Below are positions 1-7,391 of a stretch of 64,000 bases of DNA, in pieces. The position numbers and the translations under genes are program-made. Every line of letters begins with the position of its first letter. Position 1 is the first letter of the stretch. The stretch lies in assembly GCF_013299175.1 (NCBI RefSeq), contig NZ_JAAFKF010000001.1, forward strand, positions 1-64,000, read 5' to 3'. The stretch is from Sphaerotilus sp. GTDB lineage: Bacteria; Pseudomonadota; Gammaproteobacteria; Burkholderiales; Burkholderiaceae_C. Under the pieces are notes generated by a model. The model made no database searches and was not told where the DNA came from. It was given only the letters and a program-made list of their open reading frames with translations.

Positions 1-57
1 TTCCCAGGTGAGGTAGTCGGCGGCGGTCATCGTGGGGTGGCGGGCGGGGTGTCCCAT
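1..57 (-). CDS. Uma2-family (DUF820) protein, N-terminus only
   Basis: Only the first 19 codons lie in the window, reading leftwards off the edge. The start (ATG at 55-57) has a GGAG seven bases upstream, and the peptide reads MGHPARHPTMTAADYLTWE. The 'P-T-M-T-A-A-D-Y-L-x-W-E' opening is characteristic of Uma2-family putative restriction-endonuclease-fold proteins, which are widespread and mostly of unknown function. An inner ATG at 28-30 is an alternative start. The call rests on this short motif alone. It diverges from the vapBC pair. Confidence 0.5.
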   Translation of the reverse strand, partial: MGHPARHPTMTAADYLTWE

Positions 58-139
58 GAGGCGGCTCCGGGGGCGGTGGGTGAGGTCTGGCCTTGGCAAC
101 GGGGGGATTCTCGCTTACCGGCTGTGCTGTGCGCAGGGC

Positions 140-172
140 GGCAATGTATATACTTATTGTATAAACAAGGAG
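140..172 (+). promoter_or_regulatory. vapBC promoter/operator region and ribosome binding site
   Basis: A short AT-rich patch in otherwise GC-rich DNA precedes vapB. It contains GTATATAC (146-153, a perfect 8-bp palindrome), a -10-like TATACT (149-154) and a second TTGTATAA (157-164). AAGGAG at 167-172 is seven bases ahead of the ATG at 180. Type II antitoxins of this kind normally bind palindromes at their own promoter, so autoregulation here is inferred. No clear -35 is visible. Confidence 0.45.
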
Positions 173-179
173 CTTGCCC

Positions 180-410
180 ATGCCCTATGCCCGCGTGTTC
201 CAGTCCGGCAACAGCCAAGCTGTCCGGCTGCCGAAGGAGTTCCGCTTTGAAGTCGATGAAGTCGAGATCCTGCGGCAGGGCGATGACGTGATCCTGCGCC
301 GGCCACAGCGATCCGCCGCCGCGATCTTCGACGCGCTCGCCCGGCTGCCCAGCGATTTCATGGCCGATGGGCGCGGGGACGAGCCGCCGCAGGCCCGCGA
401 GGAGTGGTGA
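180..410 (+). CDS. vapB: VapB/VagC-type antitoxin
   Basis: This 76-residue protein has the swapped-hairpin AbrB (SpoVT) DNA-binding fold signature near its N-terminus: 'R-V-F-Q-S-G-N-S-Q-A-V-R-L-P-K'. An acidic, flexible C-terminal half would wrap the toxin. The ATG at 180 is preferred over an in-frame TTG at 174 because AAGGAG sits seven bases upstream of the ATG. It lies 3 bp ahead of the PIN-domain toxin gene, the usual antitoxin-toxin order. It would neutralise VapC and repress the operon. Family assignment is confident; substrate and regulation are inferred. Confidence 0.88.
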   Translation: MPYARVFQSGNSQAVRLPKEFRFEVDEVEILRQGDDVILRRPQRSAAAIFDALARLPSDFMADGRGDEPPQAREEW

Positions 411-413
411 GCG

Positions 414-833
414 ATGGGGACTGCGGTGCGCTATCTGCTCGACACGAATATCTGCATCTACATCAACCGGCACCAGCCGCCCGAGGTCCGCGAACGCTTC
501 GCTCGGCATGGGGCTGGCGAGCTGGCGATGTCGGTGGTGACCTGGGGCGAGTTGCGCTTCGGGGCGGAGAAAAGCCAGGCGCGTGAGCGTTCGCTGGCGG
601 TGCTGGACGAACTGGCGCGGCTGATCCAGGTGGTGCCGCTGCCGACGCAGGCGGGCGAGCACTACGGCCGCGTCCGCGCCACCTTGCAGCGCAGCGGCCA
701 GCCGATCGGCAACAACGACCTGTGGATCGCCGCGCACGCGCTCGCCGAGGGGTGGACGCTGGTGACGAACAACGAGCGGGAGTTTGTGCGGGTGGAGGGG
801 CTGGTGGTGGAAAACTGGGTCGCTACTCGGTGA
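414..833 (+). CDS. vapC: VapC-type PIN-domain ribonuclease toxin
   Basis: This 139-residue PIN-domain protein is of normal length for VapC. The acidic metal-binding residues are recognisable: D10 in 'LLDTN', E46 in 'TWGEL', D102 in 'NNDLWIA', followed by the typical 'LVTNNEREF' strand near residues 116-124. VapC toxins are Mg-dependent endoribonucleases, many cutting initiator tRNA or rRNA; the target here is unknown. It is encoded 3 bp after its antitoxin. Its last 11 bp overlap the 3' end of the convergent mazF gene. Confidence 0.9.
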   Translation: MGTAVRYLLDTNICIYINRHQPPEVRERFARHGAGELAMSVVTWGELRFGAEKSQARERSLAVLDELARLIQVVPLPTQAGEHYGRVRATLQRSGQPIGNNDLWIAAHALAEGWTLVTNNEREFVRVEGLVVENWVATR

Positions 834-1140
834 ACACTTCTTGCAGTGTGCTCAGCACGGCTGCCAGCGTCTTGACCGGTACAGCCCCCATGCGCTTGAC
901 CAACCGCGTCTTGTCCACTGATCGAAGCTGATCCAGCAGCACCAACCCGATTTTGCCGGCGTGGAGGATGGGGATGCGGAACGGTGCGGCGAAGCCCTTG
1001 GAGGTCATGGGTGCGATGAGCACGGTTCGCAAGGCGTCGTTCATCTCGGGCGGCGAGACGATCACGCAGGGGCGGGATTTCTTGATTTCGCTGCCGACGG
1101 TCGGGTCGAGGTTGACCAGCCAGATCTCGCCGCGCTTCAC
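823..1140 (-). CDS. mazF: MazF/PemK-family mRNA interferase toxin
   Basis: This 105-residue protein shows the MazF/PemK opening 'MKRGEIWLVNLDPTVGSEIKKSRPCVIVSP', which carries the conserved beta-hairpin loop and R24-P25 (positions from this start). It also has 'LIAPMTSKG' and 'GLVLLDQLRSVD', the strand containing the conserved QxR motif. MazF toxins are sequence-specific endoribonucleases. The start is GTG (1138-1140) and overlaps the antitoxin stop by 4 bp, implying translational coupling. Its stop overlaps the convergent vapC by 11 bp. Confidence 0.9.
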   Translation of the reverse strand: MKRGEIWLVNLDPTVGSEIKKSRPCVIVSPPEMNDALRTVLIAPMTSKGFAAPFRIPILHAGKIGLVLLDQLRSVDKTRLVKRMGAVPVKTLAAVLSTLQEVFTE

Positions 1141-1403
1141 CAGACGATCTCCGTGTCGTCGCCCTCGTTGCCGAACTCGCCCATGACCAGCGTGTCCTCG
1201 CCGCGTTCGGCGATGGCGCGGGCGGCTTCGGCCCAGCCTGCGCGGACAGGGCGGCGGGGCTTGCGCAGCACGAGCGTGCCGTTCTCGACCGAGATTTCCA
1301 CGGCGGACTCGTCGATCAGGCCGACCTGGGCGAGCAGCGGCTTGGGGATGACGATGCCTTGGGAGTTGCCGATCTGGCGGAGGGTGACGTGGGTGGGTTT
1401 CAT
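1137..1403 (-). CDS. mazE: MazE-type AbrB-fold antitoxin
   Basis: This 88-residue protein opens with 'THVTLRQIGNSQGIVIPKPLL', the SpoVT/AbrB swapped-hairpin motif of MazE/ChpS antitoxins. It ends in an acidic tail (MGEFGNEGDDTEIVW) suited to blocking the positively charged MazF active site. It is the first gene of a two-gene operon with the toxin, overlapping it by 4 bp. No convincing Shine-Dalgarno precedes the ATG at 1401-1403. Confidence 0.88.
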   Translation of the reverse strand: MKPTHVTLRQIGNSQGIVIPKPLLAQVGLIDESAVEISVENGTLVLRKPRRPVRAGWAEAARAIAERGEDTLVMGEFGNEGDDTEIVW

Positions 1404-1413
1404 GGTGGCAACA

Positions 1414-1441
1414 TTGTTATTCCGTGATGAGGGTGCGTCAA
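1414..1441 (-). promoter_or_regulatory. Putative mazEF promoter
   Basis: On the minus strand, TTGACG (1436-1441) is followed after 16 bp by TAACAA (1414-1419), a plausible sigma-70 -35/-10 pair ending about 10 bp before the mazE start codon. The resulting mRNA would have a very short leader, consistent with the lack of a visible ribosome binding site. Confidence 0.45.
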
Positions 1442-1460
1442 GGCTGCTCGTGGGAATGGC

Positions 1461-4103
1461 TCAGCCCGGATTCGCCTCGCCGACCACGTCCCGCACCATC
1501 CTGGCGATCTGCCGCTGCGCCGCCCCCAGTTGCTCCGGGTCTTGGACTAGCAGCCAGGCCAAATCGCTGAAGAACAGCGAACTGGCCTCCTCGACAGCTT
1601 GCAGTTTCCGCAGCATCTGAAACAAATTCCACGCCGCAGTGGTGGTTGTGGGATGTTGCTCGCCAAAGACATGCAGGCTCCTGCCGTGACCCTGACCAGC
1701 CCAATGCCGAGCGCAGCCGAAGTCACTCTGGGCAAAGCAGATCGTGCTGAGGTTAATCATGGCGGTGATCGTGTTGGGATTGTCATTGCTAAGAAGTCGC
1801 CAGCTCATTTCGAGCACCTGTTCAGCGCAGCGCCGAGCAGCGTCGAGATCGCCCTGAGCTTGAAGGATTTGACCAAGATTGCCTAATGTCACAAGCGTGT
1901 GCGGGTGATCCTTGGGGAGGATTCGCCGCCTCGCGCTGAGCACCTGTTCTGCGAGCTGCCGGGCGCCGATGAGATTGCCCTGCGCTTGAAGAATCGTGGC
2001 GAGGTTGTTCATGTTGGTGAGCGTGCAGGAATGATCCGGGCCAAGCGTCCGGCGGCTCATTTCAAGCGCCTGTTCAGCCAAAAATCGAGCATTACTGAAA
2101 TCCCCCGAGTCTTGTAAGACTTGGCCTAGAGCCTCCATAGCGATGATTGTGTCTAGATGACTTTCGCCGAGGATGTGCCTTCTTGCGCTCAGTACCTGCT
2201 TCGCCAAGTACCGAGCCTCGCTGAAATTGCCCTGAGCCCTGAGTGTTTGACTGAGGTTGTGCATGGCGGTAAGCGTAGTTGGATGGTCTGCACCGAGGGC
2301 CTGCCGCCTTGTGTTCTGCTCCCGAAGAAAGGCGTCACAAGCCAGCCTGTAGTCCCCTCGTTCGTGGTCATGCCGCCCCACCCAGCTCAGTACGGTAGCC
2401 ATCCGTGCATCTTGAGCTTCCATGCTGACCTGCCGCGCATGGGCTACCCAGTCCTTCAGCGCCTCATGCGTCCGGATGTCCACCACCAGCGGCATCTTGG
2501 TCAACAGAACCTCAACCGCCGCCCCCCGCAGCGCCTCGACCCGCTCCGGCCGCCCGTCATGAAACCGCACCGTCCGCACCACCAGCGTGTGGACCGTGAA
2601 CGCCCCATCCCCCGCCGCGCCGGCCTCATCCGCCAGACTCGTGTCAACCAGTTGCGCCGCCGCCGGATCGGCCACGTCCTGCGCGTCATCGTCGCCCAGC
2701 CCATCGGCCAGCCCGATCGTCCGCCACTGCAAGTCCCTCGGAATCGGCGCCGCCGCCAGCACCGACGCCAGCCGCAGCAGATCCCGCGCCGGCTCGTTCA
2801 GCTCGCGCAGGCTCGCCAGCAGCGTGGCGGCGATGCTGCGCTCGTGGCCGTTGGGCAGTGCCTCGCGGAATTGCGTCGCGGCGAACTCCAGCGCGTCGCG
2901 GTCGGGCTGGCGCAGGTTCTCCAGCACCTTGGCATAACCGCGCCGCCGGATCAGCGCCGCCGTCACGTCGATCGCCAGCGCGTGGCAGCCGAGTTCGGCG
3001 CAGATCGCCCGCGCCGTCGCCGCGTCCTCGTCGGACAGCGCCTGTCCGCGTGTCAGCAGCCGCAGTGCTTCGTCCGGTTCGAGCTGCTGCAGGTCGATCG
3101 GCTTGACCGACTCGATCAGTCGCGCCCGCGTCGTGATCAGCGTCCGCCCGAGTTCATGCGGCGCGAGCCACGGTGCCAGCGCGTCGGTGCGCTCGATGGG
3201 CGGCAAGTCATCGACGACCCACAGGAACGGCTGCCCGATCCCCTGGAAATGCCGGCGCAGCAGCCCGCGCACCTGCGGCGTCTCCAGCCCGTGCGGGTCC
3301 AGCCCGAGTTCCATCGCGATCGTGCGAACCTGGCTGTCGCGCTGCGCCTCTCGAAGGGCCGGATCCATCTCGCGGTCGCTGTCCGAGTAGCCATACGCCC
3401 GCAGCCAGAACACCCCGCCCGGATACGCCGCCCCAAACCGCAGCGCGTATTCCTCCGCCAGCAGGCTCTTGCCCATCCCGCCCGAGCCGCGCACCTGCAA
3501 CACCCCCGGCCGCCCCGCGCCGCCGACGCCGGTGAGCATCGCCGCCTGCTCGGCCTGCAAGGTCGCGTGCAGCGCCCACATCTCGCGCAGCCGCCCGACG
3601 AAGCGCAACGAGCCGAGGCCCGCCGAGCCATGCCACGCCGGCCGGGCGAGCTTGCGCAGGCTGCCCAGCGGCTCGACCGGCACGCCCGCCGCGTGATCGG
3701 CCAGCCGGGCCGCGATCCGCTCGGCCAGATCCTGCGCCGACAGCGCCGCCGCGTTCAGGTGCAACTGGTCGAACAGCTCGGGCAGCACGATGTGCCCCGG
3801 CGACGCCTCTGGATTCACCACCAGCACCCGCCGCCGCGGATCACCGCCCGACGCCTGCGCCGCGCTGTAGGCGGTGGTCAGCTCCCACTGGCAGGCCCGC
3901 GAGGCGTTGTAGTCCTTCGAGTACCAGACCAGCAGCGCCCGGGCGTTTGCCAGTCCTTCGTTGATGGCGCGCTGGATGCTGGCGTTGTCGCCGATCTCGT
4001 GGGCGTCCTGCCAGACGGTGATGCCGCGTGCTTTCAACGCGGAGACGAGCGGCGCGACCCGCTTGTCTTCGAAGCGGCGGTAGCTCAGGAACAGGTCGTG
4101 CAT
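1461..4103 (-). CDS. TIR-NTPase-TPR (STAND/NLR-like) protein
   Basis: 880 residues with three regions. (1) A TIR domain, about 1-135, opens 'MHDLFLSYRRF'; E74 in 'ACQWEL' aligns with the catalytic glutamate of NADase TIRs. (2) An NB-ARC/STAND ATPase, about 165-420, has Walker A GSGGMGKS (206-213), Walker B 'FLWVVDD' (293-299) and an 'ITTR' sensor near 323-326. (3) At least five roughly 42-residue TPR_10/12-type repeats ('HPTTLTAMHNLSQTLRAQG') fill about 585-835. The start at 4103 is chosen over an upstream in-frame start because GGGGGAGA lies just ahead and the TIR fold begins there. By analogy with bacterial STAND and TIR defence proteins, the TPRs would sense a trigger and the TIR would cleave NAD. 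That function is inferred. It neighbours two TA pairs. Confidence 0.85.
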   Translation of the reverse strand: MHDLFLSYRRFEDKRVAPLVSALKARGITVWQDAHEIGDNASIQRAINEGLANARALLVWYSKDYNASRACQWELTTAYSAAQASGGDPRRRVLVVNPEASPGHIVLPELFDQLHLNAAALSAQDLAERIAARLADHAAGVPVEPLGSLRKLARPAWHGSAGLGSLRFVGRLREMWALHATLQAEQAAMLTGVGGAGRPGVLQVRGSGGMGKSLLAEEYALRFGAAYPGGVFWLRAYGYSDSDREMDPALREAQRDSQVRTIAMELGLDPHGLETPQVRGLLRRHFQGIGQPFLWVVDDLPPIERTDALAPWLAPHELGRTLITTRARLIESVKPIDLQQLEPDEALRLLTRGQALSDEDAATARAICAELGCHALAIDVTAALIRRRGYAKVLENLRQPDRDALEFAATQFREALPNGHERSIAATLLASLRELNEPARDLLRLASVLAAAPIPRDLQWRTIGLADGLGDDDAQDVADPAAAQLVDTSLADEAGAAGDGAFTVHTLVVRTVRFHDGRPERVEALRGAAVEVLLTKMPLVVDIRTHEALKDWVAHARQVSMEAQDARMATVLSWVGRHDHERGDYRLACDAFLREQNTRRQALGADHPTTLTAMHNLSQTLRAQGNFSEARYLAKQVLSARRHILGESHLDTIIAMEALGQVLQDSGDFSNARFLAEQALEMSRRTLGPDHSCTLTNMNNLATILQAQGNLIGARQLAEQVLSARRRILPKDHPHTLVTLGNLGQILQAQGDLDAARRCAEQVLEMSWRLLSNDNPNTITAMINLSTICFAQSDFGCARHWAGQGHGRSLHVFGEQHPTTTTAAWNLFQMLRKLQAVEEASSLFFSDLAWLLVQDPEQLGAAQRQIARMVRDVVGEANPG

Positions 4104-4152
4104 CGTGTGTCTCCCCCTGCAAATCTGCTGATTGGTGCAAATCGGGGCAGCG

Positions 4153-4177
4153 TGACAGCGCGTGGAATGGCTGTCAA
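4153..4177 (-). promoter_or_regulatory. Inverted repeat over candidate -35 of the TIR gene
   Basis: TGACAGC (4153-4159) and GCTGTCA (4170-4176) form a perfect 7-bp inverted repeat around a 10-bp spacer, in the divergent region between the TIR gene and the dehydratase. Read on the minus strand, TTGACA (4172-4177) overlaps the right arm and could be a -35 for the TIR gene, though no good -10 follows. A direct repeat GGGGTC occurs nearby at about 4181-4196. Confidence 0.3.
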
Positions 4178-4208
4178 TCTGGGGTCCGATGGGGTCATTC
4201 CGATTGAC

Positions 4209-4226
4209 GCACTGATATATCAGTGC
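4209..4226. promoter_or_regulatory. 18-bp perfect palindrome, candidate operator
   Basis: GCACTGATATATCAGTGC is its own reverse complement over all 18 bases and ends 13 bp before the ATG of the sugar-acid dehydratase. A TTGACG overlaps its left edge (4204-4209). The size and symmetry suit a dimeric repressor such as a GntR- or LysR-type regulator of sugar-acid catabolism. No such regulator is encoded next to it. Confidence 0.55.
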
Positions 4227-4239
4227 TCCACTGCCGCCC

Positions 4240-5982
4240 ATGACTTCCCGCCGATCCCCTCGCACACCGGACTCCCTGCGCAGCGCCCGCTGGTTCGCCC
4301 CCGACGATTTCCGCTCCTTCGGCCACCGCTCCCGCGTGATGCAGATGGGCTTCGCGCCGATCGACTGGAAGGACAAGCCGGTCATCGCCATCGTCAACAC
4401 CTGGAGCGACGCGAACCAGTGCCACACGCACTTCAAGCAGCGTGTCGAGGACGTGAAGCGCGGCGTGTTGCAGGCCGGTGGCTTCCCGCTGGAGCTGCCG
4501 GCGATCTCGCTGTCGGAGTCGATGGTCAAGCCGACCTCGATGCTCTACCGCAACTTCCTGGCGATGGAAACCGAGGAGCTGCTGCGCTCGCACCCGGTCG
4601 ATGGCGCGGTGCTGATGGGCGGCTGCGACAAGACGACGCCGGGGCTGGTGATGGGTGCGCTGTCGATGGGCCTGCCGTTTGTCTACCTGCCCGCCGGCCC
4701 GATGCTGCGTGGCCACTGGAAGGGCCAGGTGCTCGGCTCCGGCTCCGATGCGTTCAAATATTGGGACGAACGCCGCGCCGGCCGCCTGTCCGACCAGGCG
4801 TGGCAGGAGATGGAAGCCGGCATCGCCCGCAGCCACGGCACCTGCATGACGATGGGCACGGCCGCGACGATGATGGGCATCGCCGAGGCGTGCGGCTTCA
4901 CGCTGCCGGGCGCGTCGTCGATCCCCGCAGCGGACGTGAACCACATCCGCATGAGCGCCGAATGCGGCCGGCGCATCGTCGAGATGGTGTGGGACGACCT
5001 GACGCCGGCGCGGATGCTGACGCGGGCGAGCTTCGAGAACGGCATCGCCTGCGCGATGGCGATGGGCTGCTCGACCAACGCGGTGATCCACCTGATCGCG
5101 ATGTCGCGCCGCGCCGGCCACCCGGTCACGCTCGACGACTTCGACGCCTTCAGCCGCCGCGTGCCGGTGGTCGCCAACATCCGGCCGAGCGGCGACCGCT
5201 ACCTGATGGAGGACTTCTACTACGCGGGCGGCCTGCCGGCGATGCTGGAACAGATCCGCCCGCACCTGCGCACCGACGCGCTGACCGTCAATGGCCGCAC
5301 GCTCGGCGAGAACATCGCGGGCGCCGAGACCTACGACGACGACGTGATCCGCCCGGTCACGAACCCGATCTACGCCGAGGGCGCGCTGGCCATCCTGCGC
5401 GGCAACCTCGCGCCGGACGGCGTGGCGATCAAGCCGAGCGCCTGTGCCCCGCACCTGCTGCAGCACACCGGCCGGGCGCTGGTGTTCGACGACTACCCGG
5501 CGCTGAAGCAGGCCGTCGATGACCCGGACCTCGACGTGACCGGCGACGACATCCTCGTGCTGCGCAACGCCGGCCCGAAAGGTGCGGGGATGCCGGAGTG
5601 GGGGATGCTGCCGATCCCGACCAAGTTGCTCAAGGCGGGCGTGACCGACATGCTGCGGCTGTCGGATGCGCGGATGAGTGGCACGAGTTATGGCGGCTGC
5701 CTGCTGCACTGCGCGCCCGAGGCGGCGGTGGGCGGGCCGCTGGCGCTGGTGAAAACGGGCGACACGATCACCGTCGATGTGCCCGCCCGCACGATCCACC
5801 TCAACATCAGCGACGACGAACTCGCCGCCCGCCGCGCCGCGTGGACACCGCCGCCGCCGCGGTACGAGCGTGGCTACGGCTGGCTGTTCGGCCGCCACGT
5901 TCTGCAAGCCGACCAGGGCTGCGACTTCGATTTTCTCGAAACGAGCTTCGGCGCTGCAGTGCCCGAACCCGACATCTTCTGA
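4240..5982 (+). CDS. IlvD/Edd-family sugar-acid dehydratase (L-arabinonate dehydratase-like)
   Basis: A 580-residue member of the dihydroxy-acid/6-phosphogluconate dehydratase family. The three iron-sulfur ligand cysteines of the aldonate-dehydratase branch are in place: C61 ('NQCHTHF'), C129 ('GGCDKTTPG') and C202 ('GTCMTMG'), the pattern of [2Fe-2S] arabinonate/xylonate dehydratases. Conserved 'DVNHIRMSAECGRRIVEM' and 'MPEWGMLPIP' blocks support this. It would remove water from an aldonate to give a 2-keto-3-deoxy acid. It differs from the true ilvD found later in the window. The exact substrate is not readable from sequence. It is followed after 27 bp by an RraA-like gene, a recurrent pairing. 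No strong ribosome binding site is seen. Confidence 0.82.
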   Translation: MTSRRSPRTPDSLRSARWFAPDDFRSFGHRSRVMQMGFAPIDWKDKPVIAIVNTWSDANQCHTHFKQRVEDVKRGVLQAGGFPLELPAISLSESMVKPTSMLYRNFLAMETEELLRSHPVDGAVLMGGCDKTTPGLVMGALSMGLPFVYLPAGPMLRGHWKGQVLGSGSDAFKYWDERRAGRLSDQAWQEMEAGIARSHGTCMTMGTAATMMGIAEACGFTLPGASSIPAADVNHIRMSAECGRRIVEMVWDDLTPARMLTRASFENGIACAMAMGCSTNAVIHLIAMSRRAGHPVTLDDFDAFSRRVPVVANIRPSGDRYLMEDFYYAGGLPAMLEQIRPHLRTDALTVNGRTLGENIAGAETYDDDVIRPVTNPIYAEGALAILRGNLAPDGVAIKPSACAPHLLQHTGRALVFDDYPALKQAVDDPDLDVTGDDILVLRNAGPKGAGMPEWGMLPIPTKLLKAGVTDMLRLSDARMSGTSYGGCLLHCAPEAAVGGPLALVKTGDTITVDVPARTIHLNISDDELAARRAAWTPPPPRYERGYGWLFGRHVLQADQGCDFDFLETSFGAAVPEPDIF

Positions 5983-6009
5983 CGCTGACGCTCAACCGGA
6001 CAGACGACC

Positions 6010-6720
6010 ATGAACCCCGATACCCGTGCCAAGCTGCTGACCGTCAGCACCGCCACGCTCTGCACCGCCCTGTTCAAGCGCGGCCTGCGCAACCAGTTCA
6101 TCCAGGACGTGCGCCCGCTCAACCCCGGCTTGCCGAACATGGTCGGCCCGGCCTACACGATGCGCTACATCCCGGCGCGGGAAGACCTGAACCCGATCGG
6201 CGTGTTCCTCGACCCGAAGCACCCGCAGCGCGTCGGTGTCGAGGAGTGCCCCGAAGGCGCCGTGATGGTGATCGACAGCCGCAAGGACGCCCGCGCTGCG
6301 TCGGCGGGCGGCATCCTCGTCGCCCGGCTGATGCAGCGCGGCGTCGCTGGCATCGTCACCGACGGCGGTTTCCGCGACTCGCCGGACATTGCCAAATACA
6401 CGATGCCGGCGTATCACCACCGCCCGAGCGCGCCGACCAACCTGACGCTGCACCAGGCGCTGGACCTGAACGTGCCGATCGGTTGCGGCGACGTGGCGGT
6501 GTGGCCCGGTGACACCGTGGTCGGTGATGCGGAGGGCGTGGTCGTTATCCCGGCGCATCTGGCCGACGAGATCGCGGCGGAAGCGGTGGAGATGACCGCG
6601 TTCGAGGACTTCGTGCAGGAAGAGGTGATGAAGGGCCGCCCGATCATCGGCCTGTACCCGCCGACGCTGGAGCAGAGTCGGCTCGACTTCGCGGCGTGGC
6701 GCTTGGCCCGCGGGCGTTGA
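6010..6720 (+). CDS. RraA-like / HMG-CHA aldolase-family protein
   Basis: This 236-residue protein has the RraA/HMG-aldolase fold signature 'GGILVARLMQRGVAGIVTDG' followed by 'GFRD'; the Asp and the Arg-Asp of this block bind the divalent metal and pyruvyl moiety in class II pyruvate aldolases. Homologues are often named ribonuclease activity regulator RraA. Beside a sugar-acid dehydratase, a pyruvate-type aldolase or decarboxylase role downstream of the keto-deoxy acid is more likely than RNase E inhibition. This functional choice is inference. It is co-directional with the dehydratase and probably co-transcribed. Confidence 0.75.
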   Translation: MNPDTRAKLLTVSTATLCTALFKRGLRNQFIQDVRPLNPGLPNMVGPAYTMRYIPAREDLNPIGVFLDPKHPQRVGVEECPEGAVMVIDSRKDARAASAGGILVARLMQRGVAGIVTDGGFRDSPDIAKYTMPAYHHRPSAPTNLTLHQALDLNVPIGCGDVAVWPGDTVVGDAEGVVVIPAHLADEIAAEAVEMTAFEDFVQEEVMKGRPIIGLYPPTLEQSRLDFAAWRLARGR

Positions 6721-6875
6721 GCTGGCACGAACTGCTCCAGTGCTTTCGTTTCCGGTCTGACTTCACAAATTGCCAAGGAACGCGCATATTCAAGGTTCTT
6801 TCTTATTTCAGATGAGGATCCGGTGCGCCACGCCATGTCAGGTCGTTGCGCCCCACAGATCTGGCAGGGAGACCC

Positions 6876-7373
6876 ATGTCACGCACCGCACTGCCCGACG
6901 CCACGGCACCTCGCCGCCCGCGCGAGGCCATCGACGCGCTGGACCGGCTGGCCGAATGGGCCGGTGCCGCGCTGGGGCCTGAGGTCGGCATCAGCTTCCA
7001 GCCTCCCGCCGCCGTGCCCGCTGACCAGCGTCTGGTCAACCTGCACGCCCTCGCGCTGACCCCGTACCCCACCTCGCGCGATTTGCGCGCCCCCCAGGTT
7101 CGCTTCGATCTGCGGGTGCTGGTGACGGCCTGGGCCCCGGATTCGCTGGCCGCGCACCAGGACCTCTGCGACTTGGCCTTCGCCGCGACCGATGCGCCGA
7201 CATTCCAGCTCGACCTCGACGCGCTGACCGACCTGCCCTGGGCGGCCCTGGGCGTCGGGCCACGTCCAGCCCTGCTGCTGCGCGTGCCGCTGCAGCGACA
7301 GTGGACGCTGGCAACGGCGCCGCGCGTGCGCGAACCGCTGGTGGTCAGCGCCACTTCCGTGATGCCGCGGTGA
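6876..7373 (+). CDS. Putative Pvc16/DUF4255-like tail terminator of a contractile injection system
   Basis: A 165-residue protein starting at ATG 6876 behind GGGAG, 18 bp upstream of the sheath gene. The middle ('LVNLHALALTPYPTSR' then 'VRFDLRVLVTAWAPDSLAAHQDL') resembles the DUF4255/Pvc16 N-terminal pattern, where a small domain caps the tube and sheath. The protein is shorter than most Pvc16 homologues. The assignment depends as much on position as on sequence. An in-frame start at 6846 lacks a ribosome binding site. Confidence 0.5.
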   Translation: MSRTALPDATAPRRPREAIDALDRLAEWAGAALGPEVGISFQPPAAVPADQRLVNLHALALTPYPTSRDLRAPQVRFDLRVLVTAWAPDSLAAHQDLCDLAFAATDAPTFQLDLDALTDLPWAALGVGPRPALLLRVPLQRQWTLATAPRVREPLVVSATSVMPR

Positions 7374-7391
7374 ACAAGCAGGAGAACGAAC

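Noticed and set aside
2157..5522. 1121-codon plus-strand open frame
   Set aside because: It lies antisense to the TIR-STAND gene and runs out of frame into the dehydratase; the translation is Arg/Pro/His-rich with no domain pattern, typical of shadows in high-GC DNA.
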